A DNA stretch of 64,000 nucleotides from Aralia elata (taxonomy: Eukaryota > Streptophyta > Magnoliopsida > Apiales > Araliaceae), in NCBI GenBank assembly GCA_034770075.1, contig CM068388.1, positions 16,081,653 to 16,145,652 on the forward strand, written 5' to 3'. The notes below the pieces were generated by a model. That model did not search any database. It was given only the letters and a program-made list of their open reading frames with translations, and was not told the origin of the DNA. Below, piece by piece: positions 22,000 to 32,619 of the stretch. A program made the translations under genes and the position numbers. The first letter of the stretch is position 1. Every line of letters begins with the position of its first letter.

Positions 22000-23735
22000 G
22001 AGTAACAATAATACCAAGATAGAAAGATCTAAGATTACAATTTCCCCCAACACTTCATTTAAATCTTCTAACTCTCTCTTTTTAATCAATTAAATCATAC
22101 GAATTTACAACCGAGAAATCAAAACTTCATAAGAGCCTCTATCGATGGTCAATCACGAATCTTCCTAATGCGGCGCATATGTATATATCTATCCTACACA
22201 CTATTAAGAGACCAATTTCAAGAACAATTAATAAGACACGTGCCACTAAATCTCATTAACCAACCTTTCAATTACTAACTTTCAAATAGGACGTCATTAA
22301 GACTAGATTCTCCATTGGTTGTATACGGTAATTAGGTATATGTCTATCCTAACTACTATCAACTTACCTATTCTTTAGGACAATCAACAAGACACACGTC
22401 ACTTAATATTATTAATAACCCACAATAATCTTTAACTTACGCATATTATCATAACTAGGTCTCAACCTATAATACGTTCATCAAGTTCATATATGTTTCC
22501 CAAGGTTTACTGGCCAAGCAATTAATTACGTATGATTAATTAATACCAAAGAGAGAGAATTCAATTCAAATTAGATGTTGGGTTCCATTAAAATCTTAGA
22601 ATAGAAGATTAGTTCGTGATAGCTACAACAAACATCAATTTCAATTTATACATCATCAAATTTGGATTACAAAATAGAAAGGAAATACTAGGGATAAAAC
22701 CACTTTTGAAGATATTCAGATGTTGTTCGTTGAGTGGATGTTGATTTTTAGCTCTCCTCCTTAGTTTTGCAGTGTTTTATAACTTAGCTCTTTGGCCCTT
22801 GGCTTGATTTACCTTTGATTTCTAGCCCTTAGCACTTTTGTATGATGTAATATGTAGACTCCGTATCTCTAAATAACTGATATGAGGCTCTGAAGAGATT
22901 ATTTATAGTCTACATTAAGAAACCCTAGCCATGCTTGGAAAAAATGCAGCTCAGATCGCACTGAAAACCTGTCAGACCACACTTAGGACAACATTGGCGC
23001 ACCTGCGCGGCGCCTGGGGCGCGTGTGCCCACGCCCTGGCTGTCGCTCGCCTGGCTTCCGCATGCCCGTGCGCCTGGCTGCCGCTCACCCGCTCGCCTGT
23101 CTTCCGCACGCCTGTGCGCCAGGCTGCAGCACGCCCGTGCGGTGCCTGGAGTGCTCACACCCACACCCTAGCTGGCCGCTCGCTCGCCCGCTCACTCATC
23201 TACTTGATGCGCACCCGCGCGCAAAATTGTCGCGATCGCGTAGCATGCCTGTCGCTTGCCAGCTCGCCTGTCAGACGCACATCCGCACGTGCCCTACCTA
23301 CTGCAAACCAATGTACGTGCCCGCGTGCTAATTTGGCGCATCCGCGCCCCACTGCTACTGGTGTCGTGTCAACACTCCCGTGGCTTGGTCGATGCCGTGC
23401 ACATTTTCACACGTCGCGTACACCCAAAGCTCAAATGTCATCAAATTCAATACCGAGCGTTGCCAAATGCTAATTTCCAAAATAATACCAACCAAGCATG
23501 GATAAGGAGGTACGTGTACTAAGACATTACAAACCACGATCGGAACAACATTTATTTCAAATCCTACAAAAACACAATAAAATCCGTAAAAGCCATACAA
23601 AACACATTAGAGTAATGTAAAACCACGATAAGTAAAAATAAGATAAAAATACATAAAAACCACTATAATTATTTTAACACTTACAAGTTATCAAGGCCAA
23701 AAATATATAAAATGAGTGTATAAACACACTCATCA
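22000..23735 (-). repeat. Minus-strand LTR of the same family as 56092-64000
   Basis: On the minus strand it starts TGATGAGTGTGTTTATACAC at 23735, close to the LTR start at 62320. Its left part (22000-22560) is the reverse complement of 57240-57680, for example the CGCCGCATTAGGAAGATT-like stretch. A TATA box (CTATAAATAA, minus) is at about 22898-22908. The GC-rich block upstream of it (22990-23360) is much longer than in the 56-64 kb copies. The 3' end of the LTR is missing at about 22000. ORFs in the GC-rich block are composition artefacts. Confidence 0.75.
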
Positions 23736-24505
23736 CTCATATCACCGGGTATCGTCTCCGCTGCCATCGTCGGGTATCGTCTCCAACGGACTCATATCAC
23801 CGGGTACATCTTTGATGCCTTCGCTGGGTATCGTCTCCAACGGACTCTTATCACAGGGTATCGTCTCCGATGCTTTCGCATGGTATCTTCTCTAATGGAC
23901 TCACATCACCGGGTATCGTCTCCGATGCCATCGCTAGGTATCATCTCCAACAGACTCATATCACCAGGTGTCATCTCTAATGCCTTCGCTGGGTATCGTC
24001 GCTAACGGACTAATATCACCAAGTATCACCACCGATGCCTTCGTTGGGTATCATTTCCAATGGACTCATATCACCGAGTATTTTCAGCGATTCCTTCGCT
24101 GGGTATCGTTTCCAACGGACTCATATCACCGGGTATATTCGCTGATGCCTTTGCTAGGTATTGGCTCCAACAACTCATATCACCTGGTTTCGTCTCCGAT
24201 GCCTTCGTTGGGTATCGTCTCCAACAGACTCACATCACCAGGTATTGTCTTCAATGTCATCATTAGGTATTGTCTCCACATCACTAGGTATCATCTCTGA
24301 TACCATCACTGGGTATCATCTTTAACGGATTCACATCACCGGGTATCATCTCTGATGCCATCGCTGGGTATTGTCTCCAACGAATTCACATCACCGGGTA
24401 TTGTCTTTGATGCCATCGTCGGGTATCGTCTCCAACAGATTTATATCACCTGGTATTGTTTTTGATGTCATCGCCGAGTATCGTCTTTAACGGATTAATC
24501 TCCTC
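23736..24505. repeat. Degenerate tandem array, ~55-bp unit with two ~27-bp halves
   Basis: About 14 units of the form TCATATCACCGGGTATCGTC then TCCGATGCC(A/T)TCGCTGGGTA and TCGTCTCCAACGGA. Each half contains GGGTATCGTCTCC. Units differ by several substitutions, so the array is older than the one at 2394-3285. The core CCGGGTATCGTC is the reverse complement of the GACGATACCCGG found in every unit of that first array. Confidence 0.85.
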
Positions 24506-24830
24506 ATTACCGATCTCATCACATCACAAATCGCATCTCATCACAAATCGCATATCGTATCTCAAATCGCATGTCATATTGCAAATCGCATATCACATCG
24601 TGAATCATAAATCGCACATCGCATGTCGCATATCGCACACCTCATCGCAAATCGCATATCACCTCTCAAATCACATATCTGATTGCATATTAAATCAAAT
24701 TGCATATTAATTCGCATATCAAATCTCATCTCTCATCGCAAATCGCATATCGCATCGCAGATCACATCGTCAATCGTATCTCTAATTGCATTGCAATCGT
24801 ATCGCAATAGATAATTTATTCCTCACTTAC
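24506..24830. repeat. Short-period array of AAATCGCATATC-like words
   Basis: Irregular copies of ATCGCATATCGCAT with AAATCGCATCTCATC variants follow directly on the 55-bp array. No unit is long enough or regular enough for a CRISPR, and there are no unique spacers. Confidence 0.75.
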
Positions 24831-26100
24831 TTATTTGATCTCCTTACATTTTTGACCGACTTTTCATGCCTCAAAACTCTTTATCTTCGATTTTAGCTTT
24901 TTAAAACGCTTCGTTTTAATAAAACATGATTTATAATTTAAAATTTTGTTTTTCTTCTACTCCATTTTGACGCATCGCAATCGCTTAGCATGCCTATTTA
25001 TATTTCTTATTTCGTTAAGGAAAACACAATAACCGACTGAACCAAATTTGAAAAGAAAACATATCTAATTAGTTTCTCGCAGTTTCTCTTCATAGATCCC
25101 CATGTGCTAAGTAGTTCCATTATTCATAGGACCTCCTTAGGGGTTCGCCCTCATAGATCGGCTTCCGCCGCCAGTCTCTTCGTTTGACGCGTCATCCTCC
25201 CTGGTTAGCTGAGTCATGAATTCGTTTGATCTATGTTGACCCTCAATAGCATCCCATCATAAATCGTATCACCTCGCCAATAGCATCGTGTCACATCTTC
25301 AATCGCATCGTCAACGAATATCTTTGTTGGGGTAATCGCATCATCACCTTAGATATCTACCTGTACATCTTTCTTTATTTTTGACATGCACATGCATAAT
25401 CGAATTCTATTGTTTTGTAAGTCAATGTTGCCAATAATAAATATGGATAAACAAATGATCAATATACGAGAATTCAATGAAAGAGCTATGAAATGACCCT
25501 TACTTAGTCAAATAATACGTTTTTACCGACGAGGCGATCATTTTTGAGTTAAGGATTCTTTTGGGTTAGGGATTTCGTCTTTTCCCTTCTTTTGTCAAAG
25601 CAGGCTTACTTCATTGTAATTTCTTTCAAAAGTCCCCCATTTCTTTTGATGAAAAGTTTGGTATAGCCTCAGACGCCTTCCATTTCAACGAATTTTAACA
25701 ATGCCCCAACCCTTGTGCATGTGGTTATCAGGGATTCGTATAAGAAACTCGCTTTGTTAACCATGCCAATTTACCAACAATGAACAATATCCTGCACACT
25801 AGACAAATAACAAAAATGTGCCAAAAGCTTATTGGCTCAGGCCATCGGGGATAACTTCGACATAGGGATTAGTATAATCTCATCAATGAGGCATATAAAG
25901 TTAAAGTACACAAAATTGAATGCACATTCGCTCTACCATTTAATTCGTATTCGCGGTGTTTTTATCTTATCGCTAAAGAACTCAAAATCGTGTTGGAAAA
26001 TGAATCATTTCTAAGCAAGTCGTGAATTGTGAATGATATGTTATGGATATACTAATCTCAACGTTTATTTTTATTTCTTTTATTCTGACGAATTTTTTAT
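24831..26100. other. AT-rich DNA with no recognised gene
   Basis: No frame shows a known domain. TCGCATCGTCAATCG-like words recur sparsely near 25260-25340, so at least the first 500 bp may belong to the same old element as the two arrays before it. The 25600-25830 segment is less AT-rich but has only short frames. Confidence 0.4.
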
Positions 26101-26112
26101 TTAACAAGTTAT

Positions 26113-26232
26113 GAAATCGCAAAAAAAACTTCTAAGCATCCATAGTCATTATACATAAGTAGGATCAAATTCAAAAGAACTATCTCCCTTTATCAAAGAT
26201 TCTCCATCTTCATTCTAGATGTCGTTCTTCAC
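26113..26232. repeat. Copy 1 of a dispersed ~115-bp direct repeat
   Basis: It includes CATTATACATAAG, AAATTCAAAAGAAC and TTCATTCTAGA and matches 27243-27357 with about one change in six. The two copies are about 1.13 kb apart. Confidence 0.55.
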
Positions 26233-26338
26233 GGAATCAACCAGTTTGATTTGTCGTCAAAAATAGCGGTAGCTATTAGTATAATTTAGCAACAGAATAT
26301 GGTGGTCGGTGTTAGTATCGGTTGCTGATAGACATTTG

Positions 26339-27022
26339 TTTTTGTAGTGTAGGTATTAAAATTTAGTTAGCCATGCGATAATGAACAGAATTTGAATTAG
26401 GGTATAATCTGAATGGAAAAAGAACAAAATAAAAGAAAAAGAATTAATATGAAACTTGAAGCACAAATAGACCGGGATGAAAAGTTAATAAAAAACAAAA
26501 CAAAACAAAGTAAAACTAGACTAATATAAAAATACTCCTTGCTCGCAATAATTCCAACCGTAGTACATAAAGCTGTAGAAGTATGAATGAGAAAAAGAAA
26601 CTTCCTACTGTGCTACTCGGTGAACTTAGCTAATGAAAATAAAATAAAATAATTAAACTTCTCTTTTCCTACTTGTTCCAGCCGTGCATGAAGAAAAATA
26701 AGAAAACAAAAATTAAACACCCCCTTCTCTCCGATACAAGTCCCTAATTTAGGTTCTTTTTTCCGCCCTAATCTAGGTTCCTTAAACTTGGTATTTTCTG
26801 TTTCCTTTTATCCTCTTCTTTAATTCTTGATTTCAACCTTTAGATGATAATTTTGTTGACTCCTTTTTATCTTTAAAGGTTGAAAAATTATCTATTACTT
26901 GTACACTAAAATTAGTAAATAATAAATCCTACAAAACAAAATAAACATCATTAGTTAAATAAAATAAGCATATAAAATAATAAAATTAAGGGATAATAAT
27001 ATGCAATAATATGTGTTTATCA
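26339..27022 (-). repeat. LTR fragment of a minus-strand Athila-type element
   Basis: On the minus strand the LTR begins TGATAAACACATATTATTGC at 27022. It includes TTTATTTTGTTTTGTAGGAT, similar to the TTTATTTTGTAGGAATAAAG of other Athila LTRs. The left limit is uncertain. A TTTTTGTAGTG at about 26339-26349 resembles a CACTA right end and may mark a different remnant that bounds it. Confidence 0.45.
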
Positions 27023-28967
27023 AATTACCCTATACTTAGCTTCCGTTCGTCCTCGAGTAAAATAAAAACTATAACTAACCCATTTTCGTAAGAAACACGA
27101 TTGTATTTAGCATGTGCAACAAGCCTTTAAATCTCAAGGTTACCCCAAGTGGACGAGTTGTGTCTCTTGAGGGTTTGCAGTGAATATACCCACAAAATTT
27201 AAAATTAAAAATAAGATTTTTTTTGTTCAATAAATTATAAATTGAAAGAAAACTATTAAGTATCCATGGGCATTATACATAAGCAAAAATAAATTCAAAA
27301 GAACGATTTCACCTTATCAAAAATACTCTATATTCATTCTAGACACCACCCTTCATAAATTATTTCTATTTGATGCATGCATTGTGTGTGTGTGTGTGTT
27401 GTGGCTAAATAACTTTATGTGCGGGCGTGCTAGAATTTGTTGAACTCAATTTGAGGTAGTGTTTGTCTAACTGGTGAGATATATTTTGTTAACATTGTCT
27501 TTCAAAATATCGATCAACTACTTAACCGAAACTAGTCAGTCAATTAAAGAAAAGAAGGAATTGCTTCTCTATGAGGCTTTTTATCTTTGACAGGGGACTT
27601 TAATGTTAAACACTTGGTTTTTTTGGCTAACAGATTCTAGTTGTCTACTTGTTGATTTATAGCAAGAGTTAAACTACACTATAAATAGAAAGTTGTTGAA
27701 CTATTATCAGTTAAATTTTTAGTTTTATGAATATAATTATAAACAAATTCTATAACTTATCATATATGTTGATTAGCACATCATAATTAACAAATACATG
27801 CAACATATAACTACTAATGTCCTCAAGTTAACTAAAAACCTGAATATAATTGTTGGGATATGTTGTAAACTTTACAACCTGGATTGAATACACTGTTGGC
27901 AAAGTACAGAGCAAATCAACAACAATATATGAAGGTCTGGATGAAAGTAAACAACTGAGGTTGAATATTCTAAGTCCGAATGGACGTAACAAGATGCAAA
28001 TCCTAGATTGAATGCACAACTAAGTTCGAATGGATGTAACAAGTTAGCAAACAACAGGTATTGAACGTACAACTAAGTCCAAGTGGATGTAACAAGTTGC
28101 AAATCCAATAAAACTACCTATTACAATAGTTAACTAAGCCATGTGTTGGCGTAACAAGCTAATTGTTGTAGCCTAAGCTAAAATACTAGAAAAACTAGAA
28201 GAACGTGAGTGTTTTGGAGTTGATGTATTGTGCGTTTTTTGTTCTTGTTAGAAAAATGGACTTCTTATATTTATAGAGCTGTTGGAAGGTTGCTGTACCG
28301 ATTTAATTGTCCACTTAGCTACGTTCTCCTTGAAATTCGGCACACTAACTCATTTTTTGCTAGTGCATCAGGTACTTGAATATGGCCTACCCACTTTACT
28401 AAAGAGAAGGAATGTGGCTTGCTTGCTACATTTATTTGACTTGGCTGTCACGTTCGTTGACTCTGTTGGTGCGCCAGTAAACCGAACGTGGCTTTTTCAT
28501 GTTGCTGATTTGAAGGAAAATGCTTGTATCACTATTGTTCTATGTGTTTGGCTGTTTCAAATACGTCTTTAACCATTTTCTTAATTTTTAACCTAGCCAG
28601 ATGCCTTTCTCCGAATGCCATCAAGTTAACTGCAATCCTCCAATGATGTCTAATTAACTGATTAAAGCACTTAGTGAAAAATTACTTAACCCAAAACTAA
28701 AATTTTGGGATTTAGGTGTAAATAATGTGGTGTAACTCTCACGAGTTTCTACTAGACAAACACTTATTAGTTTTTTCAACTCATAAATAATAAAACAAAA
28801 TTTTCAATTTTTTATTTTTTTATTAGACGTTTCCTAAAAATAAGAATAATAAAGAAATAAACAAAAATCTAATAATAAAAATACAAAAATCCTCCCATAT
28901 CTAAATCATGTATTGTCCTCAATGTATACAAATGAAGAAAGAGAAGAAAGAAATGGAAGAATGAGAC
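27023..28967 (-). other. 3' internal remnant of a minus-strand Athila-type element
   Basis: On the minus strand GAGGACGAACGGAAGCTAAG, at about 27034-27055, lies just before the LTR start and parallels GAGGACAAGCAAAGATTTAAG before the LTR at 62320. At about 28910-28925 the minus strand reads ATTGAGGACAATAC, like the ATTGAGGACAATG that marks Athila 3' regions at 53111 and 58239. A TG microsatellite lies at about 27383-27399. A possible LTR start of Ty1/copia style (TGTTGGGATATG) at 27851 with four imperfect AACTAAGTCCGAATGGATG repeats (27970-28150) suggests another old insertion. The second copy of the 115-bp repeat is at 27243-27357. Confidence 0.45.
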
Positions 28968-30258
28968 TGATGAGTAAGTTTTACACCTATTATTTAAATA
29001 CTTTTAGGCTTAATAGTTTATGTGTTTTTAAGTATTTTATGTTATTTTATAGAGTTTTTATTTAATTTATTGTGTTTATTTATTTTGTAGGAATAAAGGA
29101 GTTAAGTGGAAAAATCGTGAATATTTGAAGCAATTGAGCGAGCAAGGAAGCAAGAAGAGAAAATGGACAAAGTTTAGGGGTCGCGACGCTCACTAATGTG
29201 AGCCGTGTCACGGATCATGGGTCGCGGCGCTCGATTATACGAACCGCGGTGCCTGAGGGTTTTCCCGCGCGCGTGTGGCGCGTGTGAGCGGCGGAATTAG
29301 GGTTTTCTTCAGCTTATATATATGGAACGATGCCAAAGAGAAAGGAGGATGGGTACAACAGAAAAAGGGTAGAATTATTCAATCTATTTGGAGAGAGGGA
29401 ATTGAGGACTGAAGATCAAGATTTGAAGAATTAAAGCGGGAGCTAATCATCAGATTTTTTTCTTTCAACCCTCTTTTAGACTCTTGTGTTTATAATGACT
29501 ATGATTGATGAGATGTTGTTCTTTTCTTTATTCGTGAGCTAAATTTCATATTCAATATTGCAATGGAACCCGATGATTAGTTTTTATTAATCTATTGATT
29601 ATTTAATTTCTATCAAATGTTTGCAAGATTGTTTATTATATTTTGGTTTGCACTCAATAGTTATCTAACTAACAATTAATCTATTGATCTAGATGAGATG
29701 GATATGTTGAATCTAGATTGGATGTGGAATATGATACACGTGTTGAAATAATTCATGTTAAGAATTATTATTCAATTTGCATAAGGGATAGAAATATACC
29801 CAAGTGTCGCATGAACTTATTAAGAATTGGTAATTATAGCATCATTGTTAATTATTCACATAGGAATATAATGTTTTAATTGAGAATGATGACATTTATC
29901 TAATATTGAAATAAGTTAGATGAATACTTGTGAATTCTTGGTTAGCATTCTGCAATATTTGATTAATTAAATAGCATGTAGATGACTAGGAAACTTCATC
30001 GAGAGAAATTATAATCTTGATAACTTCATTTTTTATAAAATTATCCATTATTATTTCTCTTATTAGTTTAGTTATTTGTGATTATGAAGCAATTATTTCT
30101 TGTTTAATTAGAATTTGGTTAATCTAAGGTTAGCTATTGGAGTAATTAATTGATTTATTAGATTATTCCTCATGGGATCGATACTCTTTATCACTTTATT
30201 ACTTGATTGACCGTGTATACTTGCACGTAAAAATTGCTAGTATAGATTTAGCCCATCA
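28968..30258 (+). repeat. 5' LTR of the Athila-type element
   Basis: It starts TGATGAGTAAGTTTTACACC and ends TAGCCCATCA. A TATATATA box lies at 29313-29322, with a GC-rich GTCGCGGCGCTCG block upstream (29178-29290). It matches the 3' LTR at 54124-55412 with scattered differences. Confidence 0.92.
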
Positions 30259-30264
30259 AGTTTT

Positions 30265-30282
30265 TGGCGTCGTTGCCGGGGA
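30265..30282 (+). other. Primer-binding site of the Athila-type element
   Basis: TGGCGTCGTTGCCGGGGA lies six bases after the LTR. It is one base from the TGGCGCCGTTGCCGGGGA typical of Athila elements (tRNA-Asp type). Confidence 0.85.
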
Positions 30283-30392
30283 GTAATTCTAGTAGCTAAT
30301 TTTCTTATTTCTAATATTGATTACAATTAATCTGCTTCTAATTTAAACATAAATTTTTATTTTTTTGCAGGCACTCTCGTTATTGTTTCAAA

Positions 30393-31666
30393 ATGCAAGA
30401 TTTAGAGAATATGGTTGCAGAAGAACAGAAAACATTGCAGGAGTATGCTTCACCATTGGTAATGGGTGTTCAATCTAGTACTTGCAATACAAGCTAGTAG
30501 TTTTGAAATTCAAACAAGCATGATACAGATGATTCAAAGTTCGGTACAATTTGGAGGTTACCTTAATGATGATCCAAATGAGTATTTGACCAATTATTTT
30601 TGAAATTTGAGATACATGTAAATATGAAAGAGTCTCCGAAGATGCATTTAGACTGCGACTTTTCCCTTTTACACTTCGTGGTAAGGCGAAAAATTGGTTA
30701 CATTCGTTACCAGCACGCTTGATATCTACATGGCATGATCTTGTACAAAAATTCTTGGCTAAGTTTTTTTCACAAGCTAAAACCGCATGATTGAGGTCAG
30801 ATATCACAACATTTGCTCAAGAAGACTCAAAATCTCTGTATGAAGCTTGGGAGAGGTTTAAGGAATTACTGAGTAAATGTTCACATCATGGCATTCCTAT
30901 GTGGTTGCAGATTCAGGCTTTTTACAATGGTTTGAATGTTACAATGTGATCAAATATTGATGTAGACGCATGTGGGTCTTTAATGGAGATAAATTGTGAT
31001 GAGGCATATGAATTATTGTTGATCATGGCAAACAATAATTATCAATGGTCCACAACAAGTAAAACGCGAATTGGAGTTGTGGCAGTAAATTAGAATGATG
31101 TAATTTCGGTGTTGGTAGAGCAAGTAGCGGCTATAGCAAGAAAATTAGATTTTGGTGGATATCAACTTATGCAAAAATATGCGTTGGCATGTGATATTTG
31201 TGAAGGAAATCATGCAAAAGGTCAATGCGTAATTAAGGTCGAGTCAGTGCGGTCTGTTAAAGGATCCAATAATCAAGGTAATCAAAATTTCAGTGTCGAT
31301 GATCATAATCAAAAGAAGAAGCAAGATCAAGGTCAACATGCTTTTCAGCAAGAACAGAAGGCAATGATGGACGATTTGTTGTTGAAATATCAGGAGGAAA
31401 ATAATGCAAGAATTGCTAAAATGGAACAATTATTTGAACATTTCGCTACCAATATCAATAGTCAACTTCAGAAATTTTCAAGTAATACAATGCAGGAAGT
31501 GCAAAATCTTAATGAAAATTGTAATGTTATTTTACGAAGTGGTAAGGAATTACCGAAGGTAGATAGCAAAAATGCAATTGATGAGGTAAGTATGGATGAA
31601 GAATTAGAAATGGATGAAGTCAGCGAGGAAAAGAAGCAAGAAAAGAAGGAAGATAATCCATAATTC
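30393..31666 (+). pseudogene. Athila gag, broken
   Basis: An ATG at 30393 opens MQDLENMVAEEQ. Frameshifts and stops follow near 30495 and 30600. The capsid region is recognisable: FPFTLRGKAKNWLHSLPA, FAQEDSKSLYEAWERFKELL and IPMWLQIQAFYNGLN. A CDICEGNHAKGQC knuckle of the Athila C-x2-C-x3-H-x4-C type is at about 31190-31230. The 31109-31663 frame ends with an acidic/Lys-rich stretch. It would form the particle that packages the RNA. Confidence 0.9.
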
Positions 31667-32619
31667 AAAGAAGAATTAGGAAAACAGATGTAAAAGATAC
31701 CTCCAATTCCTTTTCCGCAGAGATTGCAAAAGCAAACAGTGGATAATCAGTTTGTAAAATTCCTTGAGGTATTTAAAAAGCTCCACATCAACATACCATT
31801 TGCAGAAGCTTTGGAGAAAATGTCAAGCTACGTAAAATTCATGAAAGACATTTTATCTAAGAAAAGGAGATTGGGTGATTTCGAAATTATGGCATTGACA
31901 GAAGAATGCAGTGCCATCTTATAGAAAAAGTTACCACCAAAGCTGAAGGATCCGGAAAGTTTCACTATCCCGTGTACGATCGGTAATCAATTTTCAGGGA
32001 GAGCATTGTGTGATTTGGGAGCTAACATCAAATATTTGCAATACACTCAATTAAGACTGAAGGAACCGAGGCCGACGAACATAACCTTACAGCTTGCAGA
32101 TAGATCTATGACATACCCAAGAGGTATTGTTGAAGATATTTTAGTGAAGTTTGAAAAGTTCATCTTTTCAGCATATTTTATAATTCTGGATTTCAAGGAA
32201 GACAAGGAAATACCAATTATACTTAGGAGGCCCTTCTTAGCAACATGAAGAACTTTGATTGATGTGCAGAAAGGTGAGTTGACCATGCGGGTTCAAGATC
32301 AAAGGGTTACATTCAGTGTTTTAAAGTCTATGAAATTTCTGAAAGAAGATGAAAAATGTTTTCGAGTGGATCTAATCATAGAAGCAGTGAATGATGTATT
32401 CTTAGAAATATCTTCCAGACTCACTTGAATCAGCATTAGTAAGTCCGACAGTTTCAGAATCTTGGGAGTCTCAAGAATATTTGGAGATATTAGATTCAGC
32501 TCTGGAGTTTGTTAGTTACATTCAACAGTATAAGGTTTTGAATAATTCAAGAGATTCTTTATCATGTGCAAAGCCATCTTTGGAGGAACTACCTACATTG
32601 GAATTAAAGGCTTTACTAA
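31667..32619 (+). pseudogene. Athila protease region, cut by the Tekay insertion
   Basis: Segments NIPFAEALEKMSSYVKFMKD and LPPKLKDPESFTIPCTIGN lead to the protease core ALCDLGANIKYL, in which the family's usual DLGA replaces DSGA, and then to a PIILRRPFLAT segment at about 32200-32248. A TAG is at 31922-31924. The frame ELKALL at 32619 continues as KHL after the TSD at 44511, which confirms the site of interruption. Confidence 0.85.

Noticed and set aside
22931..23522. Several Arg/Ala/Cys-rich ORFs
   Set aside because: They lie in the expanded GC-rich block of a minus-strand LTR and reflect composition only.
24506..24830. CRISPR-like direct repeats
   Set aside because: Repeat units are degenerate and of variable length with no unique spacers, and the genome is plant.
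26339..26349. Right end of a further CACTA element (TTTTTGTAGTG)
   Set aside because: No matching left end, subterminal words or transposase could be found nearby, so it is noted only as a possible remnant.
28282..28572. 96-codon plus-strand ORF
   Set aside because: No domain or codon pattern; it lies in an AT-rich remnant that may be a copia-type LTR.
30265..30282. tRNA gene
   Set aside because: Only an 18-nt primer-binding site matching a tRNA 3' end is present, without the rest of a cloverleaf.
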